From Opeltia flavorubescens (lineage: Eukaryota > Ascomycota > Lecanoromycetes > Teloschistales > Teloschistaceae), in assembly GCA_000442125.1 (NCBI GenBank), contig KE546967.1, forward strand, positions 1,240,001-1,304,000: a DNA stretch of 64,000 nucleotides. Direction: 5' to 3'. The first letter of the stretch is position 1. Every line of letters starts with the position of its first letter. The notes below the pieces were generated by a model. That model was given only the letters and a program-made list of their open reading frames with translations, did not search any database and was not told the DNA's origin. The position numbers and the translations under genes are program-made. Positions 43,526 to 54,641 of this stretch are shown here, piece after piece.

Positions 43526-44316
43526 ATGGCAGCACCAGCAGAAGTTACGCTCAAGAATCTCACAGGAAAATGGACGATGGTAACCTCGAAACCTCTCACC
43601 CAAGCTATCTCCAGCAACTGCTAACAGCCTTCTCAGAACAAGAAACTCTCCGATGATACAGACAGAATCCTCGAGTTGGTACTACATCCCAATTTCAAGC
43701 CCCAAATCCTGCACTGAGAGCGAAAATGAAGACGACGAAGAAGCAGAAGGAGGATTGCAGCAAATGCGATATGAAAGACGGCTAATAATCAACAGCAAGG
43801 TGTCTCGTGGTTCATGCGCCGAGCAATCTCCCTTGCCTCCGTTACCCTCACCATCAAGCAATACGAAAAGGACGGCGTCACACACATCGACTGCACCCAG
43901 GTTGCTACTGGGGGGATCACCTCCACCGAGAACCGCACGCTCGATTGGCAGCTCCGTGACGACACCGACAAGGTCTTCGGTGAGGTCAAGGGCAAGAGCC
44001 GATGGGTATCGTTGAAGGATGTGGAAGATGATGATTATTTGAAGACCGGGTATGACGATTTGGAGGGTGAGCATGTTCAGGCTTGGACCGAGGCCAGGAA
44101 GGGTAACTGGACCGCGAACCAGGTGAGTTCGTTTGCATGCTTGTTCTGTTTGCCTCTTTGCTGCGCAGATTTGGCTAACCGTTTTCACTTTTGTTATTAC
44201 AGGTATGGGGGTTTGAAATGATTCAGGGCAAGAGATACTATGTTAGACACACAATTGCTCGGGATAAGAAAGGTGACTGGAAAGAGGCCCGCTTGGTTTA
44301 CAACTGGGAACCGTAA
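43526..44316 (+). CDS. Lipocalin-like domain protein (fungal calycin-like)
   Basis: The model has four exons: 43526-43579, 43637-43678, 43796-44122 and 44203-44316, giving 178 residues. All three introns are GT-AG with CTAAC- or CTAAT-type branch sites, and phases join cleanly. The protein opens MAAPAEVTLKNLTGKW, where NLTGKW is the short N-terminal motif typical of lipocalin/calycin barrels. It goes on with alternating strands and ends in RYYVRH and RLVYNWEP. I recall this as a widespread, uncharacterised ascomycete family annotated lipocalin-like, probably binding a small hydrophobic ligand in the cytosol; there is no signal peptide. The ligand and biological role are unknown. It converges on the dynactin gene with 329 bp between the stops, and it is the first gene after the AT-rich isochore. 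Confidence 0.8.
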
Positions 44317-44645
44317 ATGACATGTAACATTTGGATGTATCAACGCTGTAGGATGGAATTTAGTTGAATGCAATAGCTTTCTATGGCCTCGATCTAGGCT
44401 TGTCTCCGCTTCGAATGTGATGCTAAATATGATGGAATTAGTAAAGGAAACCGTGCAAGATATTGATGCTGGTTTACATATTTATATGATTCCAAAATTG
44501 GCGCCAAATTGTTCAGTAACAGTGACCAATCATTTGGATCGATGTCGAGGTTTGTCGTCGAATATTCACATAATCGATATGCGGTCGGATAGTGTGGTGT
44601 ATCCTCTTTTATAAAAGGACAATTCAGGATAGAACATTGATATTT

Positions 44646-46119
44646 TCAGGCGTTATCGACTGAACTCGTCTTTTGAAGTCTTTTTTCTAAATCTTTGACC
44701 CAGCCGTCAATAGCCTCCACATTCTCCTTCATCGATCTCTCGCCCGTTTGCATGGCCAACTCCACTTTACCAAGCCCGTCTTTCCACTCCGTAAGCTCTT
44801 CTGCCATGGCTGCTTGGCGACTTTCGACTTTCGCCAAACTTTCGCTCGCCAGAGCGGCGTCTGCATGGATTGCTCGCAAGGATCGCAAGCGATCGAGGAC
44901 TGATGGTAATAGTGGGGAAAGAGATTCAATGGTAGATAGTGTTCCATAAAGTGCGTTGATTTTGGACGTGTGATCAAGATCCTCTTTACCTTCATCATTC
45001 GCGCTCATTGCTTTCTTTGCTGTTGCCCGACTCTGTTCAGTCGATGATTGATTGGCCGCAGCTGCAGCTTTACGAGCCTCGGCAAGCTTCTCTGAATCAC
45101 GTGTCATCTGCCTAATTTGTTTACTAATCTTGTCCAGTGAAGTTTCCGTGAGGTTAATAGTTGAAACGCGTTGATCAAGACCATCGAGAGCAGGTATAAC
45201 TGCCCGTGAAGCACTCCTTTCCTGTGTTGGGAGGGGGACCAAGTCCATTCCCAGGGCCATTTCCAGGAGCCGGAGGCGCTTGTCGAAATCAGATACCTTG
45301 GATAGGGTATGGGTGGCGTCATAGCCTGCTGTAGAAGAAATGTCATTGTTTAGATAATCCTCCTCATCGACCGTCTTCGCCAATGTAGCTGGACCATCCT
45401 CATCCAACTTGCCCGCCCGATCTAATTGGCTAAGCAGACGGCTGGGTGGATGACCTTGATCAAGTCTCTGGGGCTTTTCGATGTTTTCTAAGACATGATG
45501 CAGGGAGTCTATGCTCTGAAGTGGCTCCGTTTCGTCGTTTTTCCTGGCCTCATCTTTGTTACCAAGTTCTTCTTTCTCCTTTTCCTCGGTCATCGCTCTT
45601 CGCTTCGTGAAAGCTTCTTTAACCTCAGAGACTTCCCGGCGTAGCCTTGCTAGCTTTCTTTCTAGGCTCTCCTCATCTTCATCATCTGAGTCGTCGCCAA
45701 CTTCCTCTGCATGATCGCCGTTGGGTACCCTTTTGCCTGTGGATCTGTATCCAGCTCTTTTAGTACCTATCCAGCCATGAGGAGTTCTCTCGCTGATATC
45801 ATTAGTGGAAAAGTTGCTACGAGCTTCATTGGGATCGATCCGATGGCGGTCAATGGCTGAATCATCGTCTAGACCAGTTGTGGATGAGGCTCTAGAGTCA
45901 CTCCGGAGAGTAGAAGAGCCCTTTGTAGATAGTAAGTAGTCTTCTTAGCATCCCAATCTTTGGCTCACCAGCACAGTCGAGGCATCATCTGTGAGCTCAG
46001 GAGTCTCATATATATCTGGTGCGACGTCCTACACCGAGGCTGGTCAGCCTTTGTAGGCGTCTGCTGGTTGAATACCATACGAAGTCAGGTAACGTTGCGT
46101 ATTTGCGCGCCAAAGCCAT
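44646..46119 (-). CDS. JNM1: Dynactin subunit 2 (dynamitin / p50)
   Basis: Three exons on the minus strand (46081-46119, 45969-46028 and 44646-45920) give 457 residues. The introns are 52 and 48 nt. The start MALARKYATLPDF joined to DVAPDIYETPELTDDAS is the conserved N-terminus of fungal dynamitin; the motif DSAIDRHRIDP follows near residue 55. The remainder is a long, charged, heptad-rich helix, with ESLERKLARLRREV near residues 115-128 and further coiled coils up to the C-terminus. Dynamitin is the shoulder subunit of dynactin. It links the p150Glued arm to the Arp1 filament and is needed for dynein-driven nuclear migration and retrograde transport along microtubules. Length is in the usual range. 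The first exon is only 39 nt and is easily missed by automatic annotation. Confidence 0.93.
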
Positions 46120-46607
46120 TGGCATGTACGGATCGTGATGTTATTTGAAGAGTCGGATTGGATGGACACAATCGGGTGGTCTAATTCGACGGACACTAGA
46201 GCAGATTTAGTAAAGTGTCTGATTATTTAGGTACCTTCCTTGAGTTTCACAATGAGGAGGACAAAATAGTGTACGCTCTCGACACTTAAAGCTCAACCTT
46301 GCACGACCACCTAAAATTGCAGCGTATAGATCGAAATATCAAGTCAAGCTCTCTTCAGATGGTAACGAACGTGATTTACGATATTGAATCATCGCTGTTC
46401 GGCTCAACGAGGTTCTTGAACCCAAAGCATACTGGCCTACAGAACCTCTCTCGATTATGGATGGTCTTCGAGCTGTCGTTTGTAGACTGTTGGACACCTC
46501 TCAATACTTCTTTGGAAATCTCAATGCTACCAGATTACTGTAGTCGTCTCTATGTTAGGGCCGAACCGGAAGAGCTGCTCCTGCACCATGTATCAAGCTT
46601 TTCTCCC

Positions 46608-46630
46608 TTCTTCTTCTTCTTCTTCTTCTT
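46608..46630. repeat. (TTC)n microsatellite
   Basis: A run of about seven TTC triplets, forming a pyrimidine tract on the plus strand. Confidence 0.9.
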
Positions 46631-46905
46631 ATTGTCCAATGACCGTGTACTGAACAGAAGATCGGATTTTCTAGTACGCTTTGTAATCTTTGATTGTTTT
46701 CTGCTTGTATTACGTCGCTTGATGACCATTCCGAAACAACAATGAATGCTTGTTTACCATGATTTTATTATTCCATTCATACATGTGCCCACCCTCTATT
46801 ATCGGCATCGACAAGGTTGCTCAATTGCATCTTCCGACTAGTACGCAGAAATGGTAGCAAAAGCGACGGGCATGCGGAATGCGTTGCCCAAAAGCCATCC
46901 CCCGC

Positions 46906-46912
46906 ATATATA
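46906..46912 (+). promoter_or_regulatory. TATA-like box upstream of MBL-fold gene
   Basis: atatata lies 28 bases before the ATG at 46,940 and 97 bases before the ATG at 47,009. The spacing fits a transcription start close to the first ATG, and so favours the second as translation start. Confidence 0.35.
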
Positions 46913-47008
46913 CCCCACCTCCACTACACCCAATACATCATGCCTTCGGGTTATCTCTTAAACAAATTCCTTCTCCTTCTATTAGCTGGGAATTTTTTTC
47001 ACAGGGAT

Positions 47009-48436
47009 ATGGCGAACGATGATATTCAACCAAAGGAAAGGCCTTCCTTAAACCTGCCAGCATCTGACTCCACAGTCGAAGTATCAATCATTAACACTAC
47101 GACCGACATAATTGTGCCAGCTTGGGCTTTTGTCCAGCCAGTCCTCAAAGGCCATGAAACTATGAACTTACCTACCTTCGCTTTCTTAGTCAAGAACAAA
47201 AAGCCAGGGAAAAATATCATGTTTGATCTCGGGTGCCGAAAGGATTGGTGGAATATCGCGCCAGCAGGGTACAATTCGATCAAGAATGGTATTCCGGGAT
47301 TGTCTATACCGAAAAACATCAATGAGATCCTAGGAGAAGGGGGAGAAGACGTTGGCGAAATTGACGGGATAGTCTGGAGCCATTGGCACTGGGTGATCTG
47401 CCACACGGCGTATGAGTAAACCTTGTTGCAAGCTAACACACATATTGCGGTAGGATCATATCGGAGACCCTTCTTTGTTTCCTAAGTCAGCCGAGATCAT
47501 AGTTGGTCCAGGGTTTAAGAAGGCCTTTCTGCCAGGGTAAAAACGATATGCCTCGCGGCACTTCATTTTGACTCACACGTTCAAAACCGCAGATATCCGG
47601 CAAAGAAGGACTCTCCGGTTCTGGAGAAAGACTTTGAGTAAGAACGCAATAAAGCAATAGATCTTGCTTGCTTGCTAAGCTTGAGCGTGTAGGGGGCGTC
47701 ATGTCCGGGAAATCGAATTTGATATAAGTAAGAAAATAGGCCAATTCCCGGCATACGATTTTTTCGGTGACGGTAGCTTCTACCTTCTGGACGTACCTGG
47801 TGTACGTCTCCTATATTTTCCTAATAGGCATTGTGCTCTGCAGACTTAGCAGCTTATCACGTCGTGCAGCATGCCATTGGACATATTTGCGGCCTCGCTC
47901 GTACCACTTCGGATACCTTTGTCTTCATGGGCGGAGACGTGTGCCACTTTGGTGGCTCCTATCGACCCACCCAATACGCGCCTCTTCCGAAAAACATTCC
48001 TTCTGGTGTAGCCCTCGACTCTGATCGTTTCAGCCATCCATGTCCTTGTTCCATCTTCACGGCTTGCCACCGAGATCCGCCAAATGCCAGAACCAGCCCA
48101 TTCTATAGGGTGACACAGGCTTCAGGAGCATGGTATATCGATCCTCCAGTTGCCCAGCAAAGTGTAGATCGCCTTGAAGAATTCGATGCAGATGACAATG
48201 TATTTGTTTGCGTCGCACACGATGGAGGGCTGATACCTGTGTGTGATTGGTTTCCAAATGGAACGCTGAATGATTGGAAGGCGAAAGGCTGGAAGGAGAA
48301 AAGCAAATGGGGTTTCCTGAACGAGCTACCTATTGATGAAAAGCCTGGGAGAGCACCGCTGGTATCGGGGCTTATCAAAGATGAAAATTTCATCGACACA
48401 ACAGATCATTCAGAACCTATGGCTGGACGGGTTTAA
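47009..48436 (+). CDS. Metallo-beta-lactamase-fold hydrolase (lactonase-like)
   Basis: Five exons (47009-47392, 47454-47536, 47593-47637, 47693-47801 and 47870-48436) give 395 residues. The four GT-AG introns are 55-68 nt. The zinc-binding signature HWHWDHIGD is split by intron 1 (H125, H127, D129, H130). PGHAIGH (H208), the bridging aspartate in MGGD (D230) and VAHDGG (H324) complete the metal ligands. The C-terminal part ([14 protein letters not shown]-like [15 protein letters not shown]) is typical of a large ascomycete MBL family annotated as lactonase or quorum-quenching-like hydrolases; the substrate is not known. An in-frame ATG at 46,940 would add 23 residues with a hydrophobic run (KFLLLLLAGNFF). 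That run could be a signal peptide or the end of a 5' UTR intron closing at the cacag before 47,005. I prefer 47,009 because it matches the usual family start. Confidence 0.88.
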
Positions 48437-48841
48437 TCGAAGGATATGGAACAACATAGAATTATGTTCAATAGTATATGTACCCGTCAATTTCATCAGC
48501 CAACCAGAAACTTGATTGATATAGAGACATTATTGGGTTCATGACTCGATACGACCGTATTATAATGATAACCACAGCCCATAGCATTTAGATTCACGGG
48601 ATATCATAAGTCGACTTAGCTTCCGCATCGTTGATACCGAAGTCCGCCCGACACTAACCGCTATCAGTCATTTTTTACTCATGCAAGTCCAAAACCCGGG
48701 CCAGATTGTCAGATAACATTCACCGGATAATTACTCCTTCTCCAAGATCCATGAGATAACAGCAATGAAGCCACCGATTTCTCAATGACCCCTCTTCAAA
48801 CCGATCCGCACCTTCCATTATAAAAAGGGCCTCTTCCTACA
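48437..48841. other. Intergenic, MBL gene to EMC6
   Basis: About 400 bp of non-coding sequence holding the MBL 3' end and the EMC6 promoter. A TATA-like tataaaaa at 48,819-48,826 lies only 16-23 bases before the EMC6 ATG. Confidence 0.6.
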
Positions 48842-49264
48842 ATGGCGGACCAAGAGCGCGAGCTTACCATAAACCCTATAGTTCAAGAATCGGTCCAGCA
48901 TAACAATCAAGTATGCTTCCTCTTTCTTCTCCCACTCTTCCTTTCCATCTCACCATCCCTGGAGGCGCCCATAATCTCCCTTACTAACACCCTTGACTAG
49001 ACAATCTCCAATATCCGCTCCCTGACCGCCTCCCTCTTCGGCGTCTCCGCCGGCATCCTCGGCCTCGAATCCTACTACGGCTTCCTATTCTACTTCCTCG
49101 GTACCCTCTTCGTCAGCTCTTTGATCTACGCCATCTTGGCCGAAGGCAGGCAGGCGCGGTATTTTCCTAGTCCTGTGAAGGATCTGTGGGCTGGGGAGGT
49201 TGTGGGGGGGTTGAGCAGTTTTGTGCTTACTTGGACGTTGTTTTATGGGTTGGTCAGGGCGTGA
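48842..49264 (+). CDS. EMC6: ER membrane protein complex subunit 6
   Basis: Two exons (48842-48910 and 49001-49264) with a 90-nt intron that has a TACTAACAC branch site give 110 residues. The N-terminus carries ERELTINPIVQESVQHN and the second exon starts TISNIRSLTASLFGVSAG, both hallmarks of the EMC6/Rab5-interacting family. Two to three hydrophobic helices follow (LESYYGFLFYFLGTLFVSSL, then the closing WTLFYGLVRA, which is conserved to the last residue). EMC6 is a core transmembrane subunit of the EMC insertase, which places tail-anchored proteins and the first helices of multipass proteins into the ER membrane. The intron falls between the cytosolic N-tail and the first helix, as in relatives. 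It converges on UTP12 with about 430 bp between stops. The gene is short and spliced, so open-frame scans miss it. Confidence 0.95.
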
Positions 49265-49698
49265 GAGGGAGAAGAACAGATTATGAATAGGATATTCTTG
49301 GAGGCGGAGGGGAGAGAAGAGGGAAGAGAGGGAAAAGATTGTGCGTCTGGATATATCGAAATGGATTTATAAGAGCTGCTTCCGATCAAGGAAGCTAGAT
49401 ATTCCCCAGGCCTAGGCAGACTTCCGTTGGAAGGATTAGGGAGGAATTACTTCGGCTCGCGAAGAACAAAGTCGTGTTACGACTGTTATATGATTGGGCG
49501 AAGCTGGAGCGTAAATAATGAGGACATATTTAATGATGGTATAATCTGGCTGGAGGCTGGCTTGATTAAAGATATCACCAAGTTGACAGCGACGGCTCCT
49601 CAAAAACGTACAGATGTATTGGCAGGGTATCATTACGCTACAAGATACATGCTACATACTCTAACAAAAATACATTCGCCTCACCGCGAGGCCTTGTA
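49265..49698. other. Convergent intergenic region EMC6 / UTP12
   Basis: 434 bp between two stop codons. It contains G-rich purine tracts just after EMC6 (49,300-49,340) and a short plus-strand open frame (49,427-49,780) that overlaps the UTP12 end and has no family resemblance. It probably holds both polyadenylation regions. Confidence 0.6.
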
Positions 49699-52600
49699 TC
49701 AAGCGACATCTACAAAAGCTCTTTTCTTTTTGCCTTTGGATAGCTGCTCTTCTTCCTCCCACAGCCCTTCGTCGATATAATTTCTCGACCCTTTCTCCTT
49801 CATTTGCGTGCCGACGAATCTCAACGCAGCAAGATTGAAACCCATCTCATCCTTCTGCTTCTGAAGCGCCTGCCTCAGATGCTGCCGAATACCGTCCAGC
49901 ATCGGCCGCATTGTCTTGCTCGCTACGATCTGCTTATGATGGATTTTGAGCATGAAGAATAGAACGCGGCAAGTGAGTGGAATGTTCCACTGCTTCTCCG
50001 CCCAGATCTGTAGGAAGGTGAAGAGGGCAGTGACTTGTGTGAAAGGAAGTACAAGAAGTGCATCTTGCAAGGCGGCTGCTTTGATCTTCTGTACCACATT
50101 GAGGACATGCGCTTCGGCGCTGATGTTGGTGTAGAGGAAGATAGGGTGACGATCTGGGAGTGCAAGATTGGGTTGATGTACTTTTGCCTGGCTCCATTCA
50201 CGCATCGCCTCGAGGTCTGGAATACCGAGCTCCAAAGCTTCTGCAATCTTCTCGCCTGCCATGAGTGTCTCTGTGGTCTGCTTGCCTGCAGCTACAACCT
50301 CAGCCTTCTCACCATTAGGCTCGTCGTCTTGCTCTAAAGACGTAGTCAATGTATTTTCATACAGTTCTTCAAGTTCTTTCTCCCGCTCTTCCTCGAGGAA
50401 AATCTGCTCATCTGTCTGTTGCCATATCCGAATGCTCTTGTCATGGCTGGCGGTGACAAGAAATTCTCCAGTTCGGCTGACGGTCATCGCCCAAATCTCT
50501 CCATGGTGACCTTCGAGCTTTTGGATTTGCTCAAACTTATCGCCGTCCCAGTACTTGATCATGCGGTCTTTGCTCGCGCTGAAAAAATGATGGCCATTGC
50601 CGTCTTGATTGTAAGGTATGAATCCGACTTGCATAATACTGTCCTGATGAGCAAATAAGGCTTTGTGACAGTCACCGAAGTCGAGCCCCCATATCCTGAC
50701 ATTTTTATCGGCAGAACAGGTAACGATGAGCTTGCTGTCATAAGAGATGTCCATATTCAGCACAGGCAGCTTATGGCCATAGAGATTTAGGAAGAGCTTC
50801 AAGGTGTCGGTGAAGAAGACTTTGACGGTATTGTCCAGGAGTGAAAGGGCAACCAGTCTCGAATCCGGCGAGAAGCGGAGACTCAAAATATCATCGGACA
50901 CCTTCAGGGTGCGGGTATGGACCAGCTTGAAGCGTGGACTTGTTCGCTCTGATCCCGGGATCTCCTCTTGGGCAACTTCAAAATTGAAGAACTTGGCGGA
51001 TTTGTCTGCGCTCCCCGTCGCCATGGATTTACCATCCGGATGGACATGTAAAGTCCAGATCGGGCCCTCATGTGCTTTTACTGTATCGATGAGAGTTGAT
51101 GAGGCAATGTCGAAGATTTCAAGTTCGCCGTTCCGATTACCCACGACGGCAATCTTGTCTCCTGGAAGGAAAGAGGAACATAATGCGTAGCCACAGTCGA
51201 GGGTTCTAATACAGTTTTGTGTTCGCACGTTCCAGATTTTAAGACTGCCGTTACTTGATGTTGCTAGCATTCTATCGTCGGAGCTCAGGGCCACAGATCT
51301 TACATCTGTCCGATGACCTGGTAGGTCAATTGCATAGGTCCGACTATAGTCTGGAGGATCTTCAGACTTTGACGTCTTATCAGCTTGCCTCGTTGGTATG
51401 CTGTATAGCTCCACCTCATTGTTAGTGTTGGCAGCCAGTAAGTGCAAAGATTTAGTAGCTGTTCCTCGACCCCAGTCCACAGAACGAACTTTCCCACCCG
51501 TACGCACAATTACGTACGGGACGATGATCTCCGCGACGTCCGCCGTAGCCAGATCTTCTGGAACGTCATCACCATTGACCAGTTCTTTTGACGTCCCATT
51601 TTGACCTGCGAGTAGTTTTTCTCTTCGCCTCTTCCGCTTCCTCGCCAGTGTCTTCTGTACTTCACTTTCGGATCGGATCCTCCACAATTCAATTGCCTTT
51701 TCTGAGCCATGCGCGGCTATATACTTTCCCCGGGGATGGAATTTTACCCCAATACTTCGATCTTTACCTTGTCTGCGTAGGAACCCTCTGTCCTTGAGAT
51801 AAGTTTGCTCAACTTCATCTCCCATTTGGAGGGTATGCTTTGCAAGGCCTTGCAGATCGATCGACCAGAACTTGAGTTCGCCATCGTTGCCCCCAGTGAT
51901 ACATCCGGACCCGTCTGGAGATACTGCAAGTGCCCAACATTCACCGTTTGACTGCGCGATATGTGTTTCAATACAATGCTGCGACTCCAAGTCCCAGATC
52001 TTGATCTTTGCGTCCTTGCTCGTTGTCAGGAGGAAGTTTGACTCGTCATTATGGCCATTGATAGGGCCTCTTTCAACGATATCTTGCTCCGCTCCTCCAA
52101 CATGCTCCCCGCTAACGATGGTGGCGCGCTGAAGAAAATTCAGTCCTGTGATCTGATTTTCGTGTCCACGGAGCCTATACAGTCCGACCTCCGCAACCAA
52201 GTCCCAAATAATAATATCGGTATCTTTCGAGCCGCTTGCTAAGCGGCTACCGTCACCGCCAAATGCGAGAACGGTTACTGCCGAACGATGACCGTTAAAG
52301 CTGATGACAACCGTAGCTATCCTCGCGTCCCAAATTCGAATAGTACCGTCGCCATATCTATCACTCGAAGTCAGAGGCTGGCTATCCGTACCGATATCCA
52401 ATTGGCTCACCCGACAGCAAATACATCCGGATCAGCGCTACTCTGGGCGATAGTTATTACCTCTGCAACACAATCCTTGTCTCTCCATCGACTCAAAAGC
52501 TCTCCTTTCTTGACATCCCAACACAGTACTTCTTCATCGGCGCCCACAACAGCCCGTCCTGCTCCTGATTGGCGTAGAGCTGCATTCTGAAAATCTTCGT

Positions 52601-52740
52601 CCGGGGCCCAAAGAACATTGGAGGCCGAAGATGTTATGAGACCAAATGTTTTGGAATGCTCATATTTCCTGCCTTCATTAGTGCTACATCCAGTGATAGA
52701 AGCGCAAAGGTAGACGGACTTACAAATATGACTTAACCAT
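49699..52740 (-). CDS. UTP12: U3 snoRNP / SSU processome WD40 protein UTP12 (DIP2)
   Basis: Three exons on the minus strand (52724-52740, 52411-52668 and 49699-52357) give 977 residues. The first exon is only 17 nt (MVKSYL with the next exon), followed by the conserved KYEHSKTFGL. Two beta-propellers of WD40 repeats follow, with repeated GH...D...W(D) signatures such as SADKNVRIWGLD and TASHDKSIRIW. The Utp12 helical domain comes after (about residues 838-950, including LQDALLVLPFTQV and LRFVGTQMKEK). A lysine-rich tail (KGKKKRAF) resembles a nucleolar localisation signal. UTP12 is part of the UTP-B subcomplex that assembles on the 5' external transcribed spacer and is needed for 18S rRNA processing. 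Human WDR3 is the homologue. Length agrees with the family. It shares a 240-bp promoter with ARPC2. Confidence 0.95.
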
Positions 52741-52980
52741 CTCTCGCACTTAATCAATTTTCGCGAAAATCAATATATTTTGGAGTTGCTGATCTTGATA
52801 AGATAAGCGAACCGTCCCGTTGGTGCAGCCTACTGTAACCCTAATTGAAGTGGAGGGCGCCAACTTTGACATGATCGATAGCCTGAATATCTCCTGATCA
52901 ATATTCACGGCAGTGGCGCTGTGGGTTTTGCGATTCAGCACGTGTCCCAGTTATAATCCGAGGATGGTTGAGCTGTCATC
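52741..52980. promoter_or_regulatory. Bidirectional promoter UTP12 / ARPC2
   Basis: Only 240 bp separate the two divergent ATGs, so both promoters and both leaders must fit here. No clear TATA box is seen. Co-regulation is inferred from spacing only. Confidence 0.6.
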
Positions 52981-54241
52981 ATGCTTCTCCTCGACTATCA
53001 AAACGTTCTGATCCAGTCTCTACTGACGGAACGGTTCTCAGGGTAAGTTTATTGCCATATTCCGATGAAAGTCGTACTTATATGCCAAACATAGCGCACC
53101 CCCAGTGTCAATTGACCAGGTCGTCTCCGATTTCGATGGTGTCACTTTCCATATTTCTACGCCGGAGTCGAAAACCAAAATTCTCATTTCGATAAATGTT
53201 CGGTGTTTCAAAGAGCTAGTACAGTATGGCGCACAAGAAGTGCTCGAGCGGGAATATGGACCCTTCATTGTGGCGCCTGAGTCAGGTTACGACTTTTCCA
53301 TCCAGGTCGACCTTGAAAGTCTCCCGGCCGACGCAGGTTCGTTGAATCTCCAAAATCGAAAGACGGAAGGCTGAGATGATTTTGTAGAGGCAAGAGATGA
53401 TCTGATCAGACGAGCATCTCTTCTGAAGCGAAATGCCATGGCCGCACCGTTCGAGCGGGCGTTCGATGATTTTGTGCATAGACAAGAGGAAGCCTCAAAG
53501 TTCACTCGGGAATCGGCTCCAGAAGGAGTAAGCGAAGGTGGAGAAGTCATGGCAATCCACTACCGGGACGAGGAAGCCATATATATTAAAGCTAGCCATG
53601 ATAGAGTTACTGTTATCTTTAGCACCATATTCAGGGAAGAGACGGACAGGATTTTTGGGAAAGTCTTTCTACAGGTCAGCGCCAATGCTGCCTGGAGAGG
53701 ACGATGTTTTCTGACATAAGAATTAGGAATTCGTCGATGCTCGAAGAAGAGCAATACAGAATGCCCCACAGGTTTTATATCGGAATGAGCCCCCCCTGGA
53801 GCTTCAAGGAGTGCGAGGATTGTCAGACGGTAGCAATGGAGAAGTCGGATACGTAACCTTCGGTAAGAAAACCCGACTTAGCTGCTGGATGGAGCATTGA
53901 CAGTGCGTAGTCTTATTCCCCAGACATCTCACTCCACAAAGGCGATATGAGACCATCTCTCATATTCAAACTTTCCGAGACTACTTCCACTATCACATCA
54001 AGGCCTCGAAGGTACATGATCTACTTCAAAGGCTCCCGGATGTAATTACTAACAGCCAGGATAGGCTTACATACATTCACGGATGCGGCGGCGTACAGCC
54101 GATTTCCTGCAAGGTACGTTTCATGGCCTGAGATCCCAGATTGCATTCTGACATTCGACAGTTTTGAATCGAGCAAGACCTGAGAACGAGGAAAAGGAAC
54201 GAAAGACGGCAAGCGGGCGAACCTTTAGGGTTCAGGGGTAA
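52981..54241 (+). CDS. ARPC2: Arp2/3 complex subunit 2 (p34-Arc)
   Basis: Seven exons (52981-53042, 53095-53336, 53388-53674, 53727-53862, 53911-54011, 54065-54113 and 54162-54241) give 318 residues. All six introns are 48-53 nt GT-AG and the frames join without a slip. The start [19 protein letters not shown], the [17 protein letters not shown] block, the middle YGPFIV and the C-terminal [18 protein letters not shown] are diagnostic for the p34 subunit. With ARPC4 it forms the core that clamps Arp2 and Arp3 and contacts the mother filament during branched actin nucleation, which drives endocytic actin patches in fungi. Length is close to homologues (about 300-320). Another open frame at 52,968 in a different phase is a shadow. 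The short introns contain in-frame stops, so unspliced frames look broken. Confidence 0.96.
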
Positions 54242-54641
54242 GAAGTAGCCATTGTCAGGACAATGTAGAATAATTCTTATCCGTAAGCCTTAGAAGAGCA
54301 ATGAAGAAAGCCACCCCTTGATAGCGGCAACATGCCCACATTACACTAGTATTGGATCTTGATCCGCTCCAGGGCTGGTGACAAAAGTTTTTTAAGGAAG
54401 AGGCGGGCGCTTGGTATATATTCGAGTGGTTCTTATGATGCATTATGTGAGTTTACCCAAATGCTAGTCGGTTTATCAAGATCCGATTCTTCGGGACTGC
54501 TTGAGTCCTCGACCGCCCCTAATCCTTAACCCCTATTTTCAGTGCATTGGCCAGCGCCAAGAGATTTCAGATGATGCGTCACTCTTGATAAGTCCACTGA
54601 ATTTCCACTTCGACCATCCAGGCCAGAACGGTCTGCCAGCT
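54242..54641. other. Intergenic ARPC2 / LCL3
   Basis: 400 bp holding the ARPC2 3' end and LCL3 upstream sequence. An in-frame extension upstream of the LCL3 ATG is open back to 54,501 but lacks family resemblance, so it is taken as 5' leader. Confidence 0.55.

Larger units (their letters stand above)
46120..46939. other. Divergent intergenic region, dynactin / MBL gene
   Basis: This spacer of about 0.8 kb lies between two divergent starts. It holds a short open frame at 46,299-46,745 that has no family resemblance and contains the TTC microsatellite, so I do not call it a gene. A TATA-like atatata lies at 46,906-46,912. Confidence 0.6.

Noticed and set aside
43653-44188. Longer open frames on both strands over the lipocalin-like gene (120 and 168 codons)
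   Set aside because: They conflict with the spliced model, which keeps phase over three introns and gives the conserved family sequence.
46299-46745. 148-codon plus-strand frame
   Set aside because: Contains a TTC microsatellite read as poly-Phe and shows no known domain; treated as intergenic.
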